DNA of 36,577 nt from Ruminococcus sp. GTDB taxonomy: Bacteria; Bacillota; Clostridia; Oscillospirales; Ruminococcaceae. Positions 24,462 through 32,010 of the stretch are shown here, piece by piece. The stretch spans positions 1 to 36,577 of the forward strand of contig JAFSBM010000142.1 in assembly GCA_017437285.1 (NCBI GenBank), given 5' to 3'. The notes under the pieces were generated by a model, which saw nothing but the letters and a program-made list of their open reading frames with translations, was not told the origin of the DNA and searched no databases. Both the position numbers and the translations under genes were made by a program. Every line of letters begins with the position of its first letter. The stretch's first letter is position 1.

Positions 24462-24941
24462 ATGGAAATTATAACATTGAAATGTAAAAATTGCAATAAA
24501 AAGCTGATGACATATATTCCCCCGAGTTCACGGAAATACAAAAGTCCCCTGAAAACCTGCAAGAAATGCGGCACAGAATACCTTGACCCACGCTGTCACG
24601 AAATAGCCGCTGAGGGACTGCCCCCCGATACATACAGCATCACATCTAATGTGATTATGGGCATAGTGGGAGGACTTATCCTGTGGAGAGGACTTTATCT
24701 GTTCACCGTTCATCAGCTGGGAACTTCCGAAAATATCCAATGGCTTTATCCCACAACTTTCACAGTAATGGGAATTTTCTGCATTCTCTTTGCAATTTAT
24801 CAGATAATCATAATTTTAACCGGCATAAAACGCAAAAAATTTGAAAAATTAAGGCAGGAATCGGAAGAACGACTGCAAGACTACAACTATGCGAAAACCC
24901 TTGTATCCCTTGGTTACAGCGTTCCCGAAGAATACCTGTAA
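24462..24941 (+). CDS. Membrane protein with N-terminal zinc ribbon, unknown
   Basis: A 159-residue protein of unknown family. The N-terminus has two CxxC pairs (C8/C11 and C33/C36), a small zinc ribbon. Two membrane segments follow (about 62-83 and 96-123), then a charged C-terminal helix (KRKKFEKLRQESEERLQDYN). Both ends would face the cytosol. The ATG follows AAAGGTG. It is 12 bases from the next gene, with which it probably forms a pair. Confidence 0.7.
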   Translation: MEIITLKCKNCNKKLMTYIPPSSRKYKSPLKTCKKCGTEYLDPRCHEIAAEGLPPDTYSITSNVIMGIVGGLILWRGLYLFTVHQLGTSENIQWLYPTTFTVMGIFCILFAIYQIIIILTGIKRKKFEKLRQESEERLQDYNYAKTLVSLGYSVPEEYL

Positions 24942-24953
24942 AAGGTGATTTAT

Positions 24954-25541
24954 ATGAGAAAAGGCTTTAAAATATTCTTAGGTGCAATTTTTGTACTGGC
25001 ACTTGTGATTCATCTTTTGATAATGCCAATTGTGAATCTCACCGACAAGGAAAATACTCACACAGTCACAATTAATGGAGCCGGAGAGCTTATTGTGGTT
25101 GAACATTCAATCAACGGCTTGATTCCTATGGGAAAGGATTATTATTACATAGGAATTAACGAGGAAAACGCTGAGGCTTACACTATAAAAGCTCCCAAAA
25201 AGTGGCTTGAAAAGAATTTTAATTCCGAACATACGGCTCTTACAGCAGGGGGACTTGAAATAACTGCCCTTGCAAAAAAACTTGACTATAAAATAGAGCA
25301 AGAGGTATATTCAACTCTTACATCAGTTGAGGGGATTACATATCCCATTTCAGCGTCATATTATCTTGACACAGGCTATGTTGCGAATTGTATTACAAGA
25401 CTTGCACTTTTCGCTGTATTGCTGTTTCTTGTGATTTCATTCCTCGTAATTCTGAAAAAAGGCACTCCCTCTGTATTTTCAAAAATACTGGCTATCATTG
25501 CCCTTGTGTGGTTGATTGTGATGCTTATAGTCACTGTATAA
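24954..25541 (+). CDS. Membrane protein with outer domain, unknown
   Basis: A 195-residue protein with an N-terminal membrane segment (about 7-27), a soluble outer part (about 30-142) that looks beta-rich, and two C-terminal membrane segments (about 147-168 and 174-194). I do not recognise the family. The ATG at 24954 is placed six bases after AAAGGTG; a GTG at 24945 overlaps that site and is rejected. Probably cotranscribed with the zinc-ribbon membrane protein; a heptamer array begins eight bases after its stop. Confidence 0.7.
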   Translation: MRKGFKIFLGAIFVLALVIHLLIMPIVNLTDKENTHTVTINGAGELIVVEHSINGLIPMGKDYYYIGINEENAEAYTIKAPKKWLEKNFNSEHTALTAGGLEITALAKKLDYKIEQEVYSTLTSVEGITYPISASYYLDTGYVANCITRLALFAVLLFLVISFLVILKKGTPSVFSKILAIIALVWLIVMLIVTV

Positions 25542-25548
25542 TTATAAA

Positions 25549-25600
25549 AAGCTTTTAGCTGTTAGCTTTTAGCCTTTAGCTATTTGGGCGGCTGATTTGT
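25549..25600. repeat. Half composite repeat (one array and GGGCGG)
   Basis: Five heptamers in the AGCNNTT sense (25549-25582), then TTTGGGCGGCTGAT, which matches the left part of the element at 24217. The facing right array is missing, so the element looks truncated. Confidence 0.75.
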
Positions 25601-25632
25601 TCAATTCATAATTAAGAAAGTGTAAAACCATA

Positions 25633-26043
25633 ATGAGGTATATTATATTAAGTGTGCTGCTATGTGCCAAAAATGCATATTGCCTAAAACCATCACTACA
25701 GTTTCTCCGTGCTGTCAAAGCAAATACATATATTCAGTGTCAGGCTGAAATCATTTGGGCATTTGGCACGTCGAATGGAACTTATTTCACAAGAAAATAT
25801 GCCAAGGCAGTCTATACAGTTGACGGGAAACAGATATTTGGCAAAATGATTTGTACATGTGATTTCAGAATAGATAAAGGCGATAAAGTTACTGTTATAT
25901 TTCCTAAAAGCAATCCGAAAATATTCGCCTTTTCAGAACAACATGTAAAAAACGCAGTTTTGACTTATAGCGTACTAACAGCAGTTTTCGCACTTTGTGC
26001 CATTTGTTTGACTGTTGTATACCTGCTTGCATTTTTTGAGTAA
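25633..26043 (+). CDS. Small membrane protein, possibly a shortened DUF3592 relative
   Basis: A 136-residue protein. The central part (YTVDGKQIFGKMICTCDFR, then IDKGDKVTVIFPKSNPKIF) resembles the soluble part of the DUF3592 protein at 3979-4542, and the C-terminus has a membrane segment (about 110-132). The N-terminal membrane part is short and poorly formed. The ATG at 25633 lacks a good ribosome site, and the gene begins about 30 bases after a truncated repeat. Its 5' end may therefore have been altered, and the gene could be a remnant. Confidence 0.5.
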   Translation: MRYIILSVLLCAKNAYCLKPSLQFLRAVKANTYIQCQAEIIWAFGTSNGTYFTRKYAKAVYTVDGKQIFGKMICTCDFRIDKGDKVTVIFPKSNPKIFAFSEQHVKNAVLTYSVLTAVFALCAICLTVVYLLAFFE

Positions 26044-26107
26044 ATGAATTGAAATTATTTATTATCTATCCATTATTAATACGACTAACTACATTGTAGT
26101 TTAGCAG

Positions 26108-26405
26108 ATTTTTAGGGCGGCGGATTAATTAAGAATTCAGAATTAAGAATTAAGAATTATGGGCGGTAGTCTTAACGATTGCCGAAAGGCTAATGGCTAA
26201 CAGCTAAAAGCTAAAGGCTTTAATACGGCTAATAGCTAATGGCTAAAGGCTAACGGCTTTAAAAAAGCTAAATGAAGAATTCAACAATTCACTTTTTCAC
26301 AGACACAAATTCTTGAATTCTTGAATTCTTCGTGCATATTATACAAAATCTTACACTCGCATTTGTGCAGATTTTTAGGGCGGCGGAAATTTTTTCTGCC
26401 GCTTA
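26108..26405. repeat. Composite repeat, left copy flanking the ExbB/ExbD-like operon
   Basis: It contains AT-rich GAATTAAGAATT units, GGGCGGTAGTCTTAACGATT (26161-26180), a heptamer array (26185-26262), then a module of GAATTC-rich sequence ending in GGGCGGCGG near 26392. The last 150 bp recur in inverted orientation at 28259-28405. The 437-bp stretch 26044-26480 holds only this repeat and the operon promoter. Confidence 0.85.
26256..26349 (+). repeat. Inverted repeat arm 1 (94 bp)
   Basis: Starts GCTTTAAAAAAGC and ends ATTATACAAAAT. Its reverse complement is identical to 28312-28405 over all 94 bases by eye; weaker similarity continues to 26405. Confidence 0.9.
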
Positions 26406-26433
26406 TTTTTATTCGGTATTTTGTCGAAAACTA

Positions 26434-26462
26434 TTGCAAATTCTCGGATTTTGCTGTATAAT
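26434..26462 (+). promoter_or_regulatory. Promoter of the ExbB/ExbD-like operon
   Basis: TTGCAA (26434-26439), 17-base spacer and TATAAT (26457-26462). The transcript would start about 12 bases before the ATG, just enough to include the GAGGTG ribosome site. It lies just inside the left repeat arm. Confidence 0.65.
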
Positions 26463-26480
26463 TGTATATGAGGTGATTTA

Positions 26481-26969
26481 ATGGAAATTTTAGCAAAATT
26501 CAAAGAGGGTTTCTGGGGATTTGACTGGATAATCCTCCTTGTTGCAGTTATAAATATTCTGCTTTTCCTTGAAACAAAGCGTATGAATGGCGAAATATCG
26601 GGAAATCTCAAAGAACTCGAAAAACAGGAAAATCTCCTTGCCGCCAATAAGGCATATTCGCAGTTCACTAAACGATACACAATTTTCCTGACGATTATCT
26701 CAATTTTCCCTCTGCTTGGTATGCTCGGCACAGTATGGTCACTCCTGAGCCTTGACATCACGGTAATTGACGACAATCTGAAATCCAACTTCTTTGCGGC
26801 TCTGACTTCCACAGCATGGGGAATTATCTGTGCTGTTGGCTTTAAACTGGCAAATTCTCTTATTTCCACATCTGTTGAAAATACAATCCAAAAGCTTGAA
26901 ACGCTTATAAATAAGTTTGAAGATATGGAAATATCCTCGGAAAATCAAAAAAGCAGGGTTGAAATATGA
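26481..26969 (+). CDS. MotA/TolQ/ExbB-like proton channel subunit
   Basis: A 162-residue membrane protein with three segments (about 12-31, 66-90 and 103-128), as in ExbB and TolQ. The two conserved channel helices are visible: FPLLGMLGTVWSLL, with T84 at the position of the pore Thr, and FFAALTSTAWGIICAV, with T111. Residues 33-62 are charged and would form the cytosolic loop, and the C-terminal helix is coiled-coil-like. Known members use the proton gradient to drive a partner in the cell envelope. The GAGGTG ribosome site precedes the ATG. The stop overlaps the start of the next gene (ATGA), as in exbB-exbD pairs. No TonB or outer-membrane receptor is nearby. Confidence 0.82.
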   Translation: MEILAKFKEGFWGFDWIILLVAVINILLFLETKRMNGEISGNLKELEKQENLLAANKAYSQFTKRYTIFLTIISIFPLLGMLGTVWSLLSLDITVIDDNLKSNFFAALTSTAWGIICAVGFKLANSLISTSVENTIQKLETLINKFEDMEISSENQKSRVEI

Positions 26970-27526
26970 AAAAAAGAGAGATATTTCTTGACTTCACATC
27001 TCTCCTTGATGTAATTATGATTATTCTTTTCTTCTTCATTCTGTTCAGCACCTTTGAAATTGATGAAGCTACAAAGGCGGCAAATCAGACAAAAGCTGAA
27101 TATGAAACTAAAGTTGATGAAGCTGAGGCTGTGCTTGCTGAATACCAAAAAGAAAAGGACAGGCTTTTGAGCATTGACAAAAATGCTGTTAAAAATCAGG
27201 AGGCACTTCTCCAATATCAAGGGCAGATTTTAACAATTAATCTCTATGATAAATTCGATGATGATACCCTTTACATCAATATCAAAAAAGGCGAAAACAA
27301 ATTAGACGAATTTATTTACACAGAGTCTGTTGATATGAAAACAAAATTGACGGATACCATTAAAATGACAGAGTTCACAAATGACGATGTTATTATTTGT
27401 AATTTAACATATAACGGCGATGATTTATACTCCGCCAATGCCGTTAAACAAATAGAAAAATCTGTAAATGATTTGCAAAAGGAATACGAAAATTTCTATT
27501 TTGCGGCAATTAATATTTCAAAGTGA
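26966..27526 (+). CDS. ExbD/TolR-like channel partner
   Basis: A 186-residue protein with one membrane segment near the N-terminus (FTSLLDVIMIILFFFILFS). D15 stands where the essential Asp of ExbD, TolR and MotB lies. A charged coiled coil follows (about 37-75), longer than in ExbD. The outer domain is beta-alpha (ILTINLYDKFDDDTLYINIK; DDVIICNLTYNGDDLYSAN, then a helix and FYFAAINIS) and fits the ExbD/TolR outer fold. No OmpA-type peptidoglycan-binding domain is present. Translation is coupled to the channel gene. Confidence 0.78.
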   Translation: MKKREIFLDFTSLLDVIMIILFFFILFSTFEIDEATKAANQTKAEYETKVDEAEAVLAEYQKEKDRLLSIDKNAVKNQEALLQYQGQILTINLYDKFDDDTLYINIKKGENKLDEFIYTESVDMKTKLTDTIKMTEFTNDDVIICNLTYNGDDLYSANAVKQIEKSVNDLQKEYENFYFAAINISK

Positions 27527-27537
27527 GGTAGATTATT

Positions 27538-27954
27538 ATGGGAAAAGAAAAGAAATCATCTTCCGGTTTCGGCTTTGCAGCTGTAATAGCCGCAGGTGCT
27601 TTGCTATTATCGCAGAAAAGCTGCGGTACAGAAATCGGAATAGGCAGAGAGGGCTTAACAGGAACTGATACAGGTGTTGTTGTACAAGCCACTAATCCAA
27701 ATAACAGCCAAGCAGAAACACCTGAAATTACATCACCTCAGCAGATAACAGTTGAAATCACAATTGACGGCAGGGATTACATCTGCAATAACAAGAAAAT
27801 GACTCTCAATGAATTAATGGCAGAGCTGAATTCTGTGGACACATCGGCAGAAATATACATTACCTGCGAAAGCTCAGCCACGGTAAATGCCAAGGAAAGC
27901 CTTGATGCTGAACTGCAATCAAAGGGATTTTATAATATTATTTATAAAAGCTAA
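27538..27954 (+). CDS. Membrane-anchored protein with ExbD-like outer domain
   Basis: A 138-residue protein with a short N-terminal anchor (about 11-27, FGFAAVIAAGALLLSQ), a Thr/Asn/Pro-rich linker (about 40-72) and a C-terminal domain. The C-terminal domain (ITVEITIDGRDYICNNKKMT, LNELMAEL, EIYITCESSATVNAKESLDA, GFYNIIY) follows the order of the ExbD/TolR outer domain. The usual channel Asp is missing from its membrane segment, so it could not itself be the ion-conducting partner. I infer that it is a third component that contacts the ExbD-like protein outside. GAGG precedes the ATG and overlaps the previous stop. Confidence 0.65.
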   Translation: MGKEKKSSSGFGFAAVIAAGALLLSQKSCGTEIGIGREGLTGTDTGVVVQATNPNNSQAETPEITSPQQITVEITIDGRDYICNNKKMTLNELMAELNSVDTSAEIYITCESSATVNAKESLDAELQSKGFYNIIYKS

Positions 27955-27960
27955 CAGCCT

Positions 27961-28606
27961 TAAATGAGCCGTTAGCTATTAGCTTTTAGCCTTTAGCTAT
28001 GTGGGCGGCAGTCTTAACGATTGCCGTCCATTTTTTGCACGATGATATAATTCGTAGGGACACAGCGTGCTGTGTCCGCAATTTCGGTACGAAATTCAGT
28101 TTTTTCAACAATCTCGGGCGGATAATATCCGCCCCTACACAGAATTACGGTATACAGCTGATTATGTAAATACACAAAAAATGACGGCAGAAAAAATTCC
28201 GTCGTCCTAAAAAGCTAACGGCTAAAGGCTAACGGCTAAAAAGCTTTTATACAAAAAAAAGCGGCAGAAATTAATCCGCCGCCCTTAAATCTGCACAAAT
28301 GCAGGTATAATATTTTGTATAATATGCACGAAGAATTCAAGAATTCAAGAATTTGTGTCTGTGAAAAAGTGAATTGTTGAATTCTTCATTTAGCTTTTTT
28401 AAAGCTTTTAGCTTTTAGCTATTAGCCTTTAGCTTTTCGGCAATGCGTAATTATTTTAAAGAACCTATAGCTAATGGCTAAAGGCTGACGGCTAACGGCT
28501 TTAATAAAGCTAAAGGCTAAAGGCTTTTATACAAAATTGGACGACAGAAAATATTTCCGCCGCCCATAATTCTGAATTCTTAATTAATCCACTGCTAAAG
28601 GCTAAA
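27961..28606. repeat. Nested composite repeats downstream of the ExbB/ExbD-like operon
   Basis: This 652-bp gene-free stretch is made of repeats. Heptamer arrays lie at about 27965-27999, 28210-28245, 28398-28436 and 28467-28529. GGGCGG(C/T)AGTCTTAACGATT (about 28003-28022) is followed by a perfect hairpin GGACACAGC/GCTGTGTCC (about 28058-28077) and the palindrome AATTTCGGTACGAAATT. The GGGCGGAT module (28116-28158, partial) and the inverted copy of the 26256-26405 module come next. At the end is CCCATAATTCTGAATTC, the mirror of 26128-26165. Several elements appear to have inserted into each other. Confidence 0.85.
28312..28405 (-). repeat. Inverted repeat arm 2 (94 bp)
   Basis: Reverse complement of 26256-26349 with no difference seen; similarity continues to 28259 with a few changes. 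The 1.9 kb between the arms holds the three-gene operon. Confidence 0.9.
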
Positions 28607-31021
28607 TCAGCCGAGAACTACAGCAATCTCGTTTACATCGGCAAGCTTGTCAGCAGCGATGTAATTTCCGTCAATAGCCTCGCCATTGAGAGTTACGGAC
28701 TTAACACCGCTTTCAACGTGTGCGGAGTTATCCACAACGATATTGAGTTTCTTTCCTCTGAACATCTTTTTAATCTTAAAGCTGTCCCAAGCAGAGGGGA
28801 TAGAGGGAGAAATTGCAAGACCGTCAGCGTCGGGACGCATACCGCAGATACCCTCAACGCAGCCAACCATAACAGTTGAAGCTGTACCTGTGAGCCAATG
28901 AACGTGTGAACGTCCCTCGTATGGAGATGCCTTACTCTCTGTGAACTGACCGTGTACATATGGTTCCATAACACGGATTTCAGCCTTGTCGTTCATAGCA
29001 GCAGGTGAGGACTCCATAAAGTACTCAAATGCACGGTTGCCGTGTCCCATAAGAGCCTCAGCAAGAATAAGCCAGCCCTGTGACTGTGAGAAGATACCGC
29101 CGTTTTCCTTAGTATCGAGGTTGAACACCTGCATTAACGCACCCTTGAAGTGGTGATACTTATAAGGTGGGTCAAGAAGCTTTGCACCGTAAGGTGTGTT
29201 GAGAATTCTGTAAACGCTGTCCATAGCCTTTTCAGCCTGCTCCTCAGACGCAAAGCGTGAAATTACGCTCCAAGACTGGGGATTGAGCCACATATTAGCC
29301 TCTGGGTCATTCTTAGCACCGACAATATCGCCGTTTTCACGAATTCCACGGATAAATCTATCCTCGTCCCAGCACTTTTCGAGAGCATCAGCAAGCTTTG
29401 CCTGTACCTCGTCAATATATGCGATATAGTCTGTATCATTTTTAAGTACAGCCATTTCCTTGATAGCTGTCATAGCGTAGTAAAGCTGGAATGCAACGAA
29501 TGTTGACTCGCCCTTTGCACCAAGACGCAGACAGTCGTTCCAGTCAGCGTGAAGTCCTGCAGGCATATCGTGGTCGCCAAGACGCTCCATAGAGAAGCGA
29601 ATAGCGTTCTTGAGATGCTCGTAAACAGTAGCTTCGCCGCCGCCCTCCTCGGCATATGTGATAACCTCGTCAAGGAATGACTTGTTGCCGCTTTCGCCGA
29701 TATACTTCATAATTGTGGGGAACAGCCAGAGAGCGTCGTCCGCACGGTATGAGGGGTGACCTGTTTCCTTAGCATATACGCTGTTTTCATCGTTCTCATC
29801 GGGACAAGTTTCGTGACCTGCATCGTGAGTGAACTTTACAAGGGGAAGTCCGCCGCCGTTGCTTACCTGAGCAGAAAGCATAAAGCGGATTTTTTCAGCA
29901 GCCATTTCGGGGTCAAGGTGGATAATACCCTGAATATCCTGAACTGTATCACGGTAGCCGTAACCATTTCTAAGACCGCAGTAAATGAAAGAAGCTGCTC
30001 TTGACCAGATGAAAGTGATAAAGCACTGGTAAGCGTTCCATACGTTAATCATATTGTTGAACTCGTCTGAGGGAGTTTCAACGGAGAAGTTTGAAAGCTG
30101 GCTGTGCCAGTAGTCCTTTAACTGCTGAACTTCCTCGTCAACCTTGCCTGCTGTCTTGTATTCGTTGAGAATAGCAGTAGCCTCGGCATCGGTTTTCTGT
30201 CCCATAATATAGATGAATTCCTTAGTTTCGCCTGGAGCAAGAGTAATATCGCTCTGAAGCGCACCGCAGGAATTGGAGTTATAGTTCATAACACCGTCAC
30301 ACTTGCCGTTTTCAACAGCAATAGGATTTGAGAAAGTTCTGTAAGGTCCGATGAAGTTGCTGAGAGAGCCGTTATAGCCTGTGATAGGCTGTCCAACCAT
30401 ACCGAAAAATCTCTCGCTGCCGTTGTAGCCGTTTTCGTCAAAGCCTGTATTTTCATTCATATGCTGAATGATTTTGTTTTCCTCAAAGCTTGTACGTGTG
30501 ATGAAAAGTGTGTACTGGAGGTTAATCTGGTCCTGTTCGTAGTTAGGCTCGTTTGTGAATTCAACAAAGCCGAAAACAGAGAGTTTTCTCTCCTTGTCTG
30601 AGTTATTTGTAACCTTTGCACGCCATACCTCATATGTCTTGCCGTAGGGAACATAATATGTAACCTCTGACTTTATGTCGGTATACTCAGCAGAAATTAC
30701 AGTATAAGCTGTACCGTGGCGGCACTCGGACTTATACTGGTCAAGGGGCTTGCCTACAGGCTGCCATGAAGCTGACCAATAGTCGTTAGCCTCGTTATCT
30801 CTGATGTAGATATAACGTCCCGGGAGAGCCATATCTGAGTTGAAACGGAAACGTGATACACGGCCGTTTGCACCTGATTTTACAAAGCTGTAGCCTGCTG
30901 CGTTATTGGAAATCATAGCACCGTATTCGGGGTCACCGAGGTAGTTTGCCCAAGGTGCAGGCGTTGCAGGGTTTGTAATGACATATTCCTTGTTCGCAAG
31001 GTCGAAATGTCCGTAATTCAT
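28607..31021 (-). CDS. Cellobiose phosphorylase (GH94)
   Basis: Cytosolic enzyme that splits cellobiose with phosphate into alpha-glucose-1-phosphate and glucose. The 804-residue length and N-terminus (HFDLANKEYVITNPATPAPW) match clostridial cellobiose phosphorylases of about 810 residues. The N-terminal beta domain (about 1-310) is followed by the alpha-barrel. GLRNGYGYRDTVQDIQGI (349-366) and the catalytic-acid segment HADWNDCLRL (491-500) are intact, as is GRSHVHWLTGTAS near the end. No signal peptide. AAAGGAG precedes the ATG at 31021. It pairs in function with the secreted GH5 enzyme at 18.4 kb. Confidence 0.95.
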   Translation of the reverse strand: MNYGHFDLANKEYVITNPATPAPWANYLGDPEYGAMISNNAAGYSFVKSGANGRVSRFRFNSDMALPGRYIYIRDNEANDYWSASWQPVGKPLDQYKSECRHGTAYTVISAEYTDIKSEVTYYVPYGKTYEVWRAKVTNNSDKERKLSVFGFVEFTNEPNYEQDQINLQYTLFITRTSFEENKIIQHMNENTGFDENGYNGSERFFGMVGQPITGYNGSLSNFIGPYRTFSNPIAVENGKCDGVMNYNSNSCGALQSDITLAPGETKEFIYIMGQKTDAEATAILNEYKTAGKVDEEVQQLKDYWHSQLSNFSVETPSDEFNNMINVWNAYQCFITFIWSRAASFIYCGLRNGYGYRDTVQDIQGIIHLDPEMAAEKIRFMLSAQVSNGGGLPLVKFTHDAGHETCPDENDENSVYAKETGHPSYRADDALWLFPTIMKYIGESGNKSFLDEVITYAEEGGGEATVYEHLKNAIRFSMERLGDHDMPAGLHADWNDCLRLGAKGESTFVAFQLYYAMTAIKEMAVLKNDTDYIAYIDEVQAKLADALEKCWDEDRFIRGIRENGDIVGAKNDPEANMWLNPQSWSVISRFASEEQAEKAMDSVYRILNTPYGAKLLDPPYKYHHFKGALMQVFNLDTKENGGIFSQSQGWLILAEALMGHGNRAFEYFMESSPAAMNDKAEIRVMEPYVHGQFTESKASPYEGRSHVHWLTGTASTVMVGCVEGICGMRPDADGLAISPSIPSAWDSFKIKKMFRGKKLNIVVDNSAHVESGVKSVTLNGEAIDGNYIAADKLADVNEIAVVLG

Positions 31022-31067
31022 ATTTTCATTCTCCTTTTGCCGTTTTCGGCTATTTGTACGTTCTTCT

Positions 31068-31096
31068 ATTATATCATTTTTTCAAAGATAATGCAA
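31068..31096 (-). promoter_or_regulatory. Cellobiose phosphorylase promoter
   Basis: TTGCAT (31091-31096), 17-base spacer and TATAAT (31068-31073) on the minus strand, between the lipoprotein and phosphorylase genes. Confidence 0.7.
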
Positions 31097-31124
31097 TAGG
31101 TTTTTTATATGTTATTATATTTTA

Positions 31125-31961
31125 TCAAGAGGAAGAAATATCCTCACCGCTTTCTTCGGCAGGTGCGGATTTTTCAATGGGCAGGGAATTGCCCTCCTCG
31201 TCAAAGAAAACTATATTGTCAATATAGAAATTGCCCTCATTCTGAGCACCCCAACGCATAACCTGAAATGTTGCTTCGTCCATTTCTTCATTCCAGCATT
31301 GACCGCCAAGAGCAAGGAGGAATTTCATTTCAACGTGAGCAGCTCCCGACATTGGGAAATTGTACTCGCCGCCCTCCCATTCTGCGAAATCATACCATTT
31401 ATCCCCTGCTACATTAGCACCGCCGCCGCCGCCAATCCAGCCGGGAGCGTTGACATTTTCGCCGTCATCGTTCTTGAATTTATCCGATGTAGCGTCAGCA
31501 TAAACGTCCATTTCAATTGAACGAACCTTTGCAAGATTTTCGGGAGAGAGCAGTTTTGCGGCATCAAGCTTGATTTTCTGAACTGTTCCGTCAGCGAAAT
31601 TTGTGCCTGAATCCTTGAAACAGAGCATTTTATTTCCCTCAACTGTTTCAATTGAGAGTGTACCCTGTGCGGAGTCAACATCCTCCACAGTAGGCTGTGC
31701 AAAGCTGAAATCCTCATCATCAAAGGTAATTCCATTGGGGTCATCGCACTCAGCAGGCACAGGGGGAACGAGTTCCTCCTCGGTGATTTCTTCGGTAACT
31801 TCTTCCGTAGCTTCCTCTGTGATTTCCTCTGTGGGAGCTTCAGTAGTTTCAGAAACTTCGGAAACAGACTCAGATGATGAAGAATTATTTTTTTCACATC
31901 CGACAAATGCAGCAGCCATAGCCATAGCGGAAAAAACCGCAAGTAATTTTTTCATTTCCAT
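31125..31961 (-). CDS. Surface lipoprotein with a carbohydrate-binding-like domain
   Basis: A 278-residue exported lipoprotein with a lipobox FVGC (lipidated C22). A Ser/Glu/Thr-rich linker follows (about 26-66) with repeated EEITEEATEE-type units. The beta-rich domain (about 75-262) ends in GNFYIDNIVFFDEEG, a pattern common at the end of CBM beta-sandwiches. Aromatic residues W176, W189 and W195 could bind sugar. Sugar binding is inferred, not shown. The ATG at 31961 has GAGGAG nine bases upstream. It lies directly upstream of the cellobiose phosphorylase on the same strand, so it may capture or present cello-oligosaccharides. Confidence 0.75.
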   Translation of the reverse strand: MEMKKLLAVFSAMAMAAAFVGCEKNNSSSSESVSEVSETTEAPTEEITEEATEEVTEEITEEELVPPVPAECDDPNGITFDDEDFSFAQPTVEDVDSAQGTLSIETVEGNKMLCFKDSGTNFADGTVQKIKLDAAKLLSPENLAKVRSIEMDVYADATSDKFKNDDGENVNAPGWIGGGGGANVAGDKWYDFAEWEGGEYNFPMSGAAHVEMKFLLALGGQCWNEEMDEATFQVMRWGAQNEGNFYIDNIVFFDEEGNSLPIEKSAPAEESGEDISSS

Positions 31962-32010
31962 ATTAATTATCTCCTCATAGAATAAATACTGCGTAAATCA
32001 ATGTGTATTA

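Noticed and set aside
26108-28606. Composite transposon or insertion sequence
   Set aside because: No transposase or recombinase is encoded between or next to the arms; the three genes present are membrane proteins.
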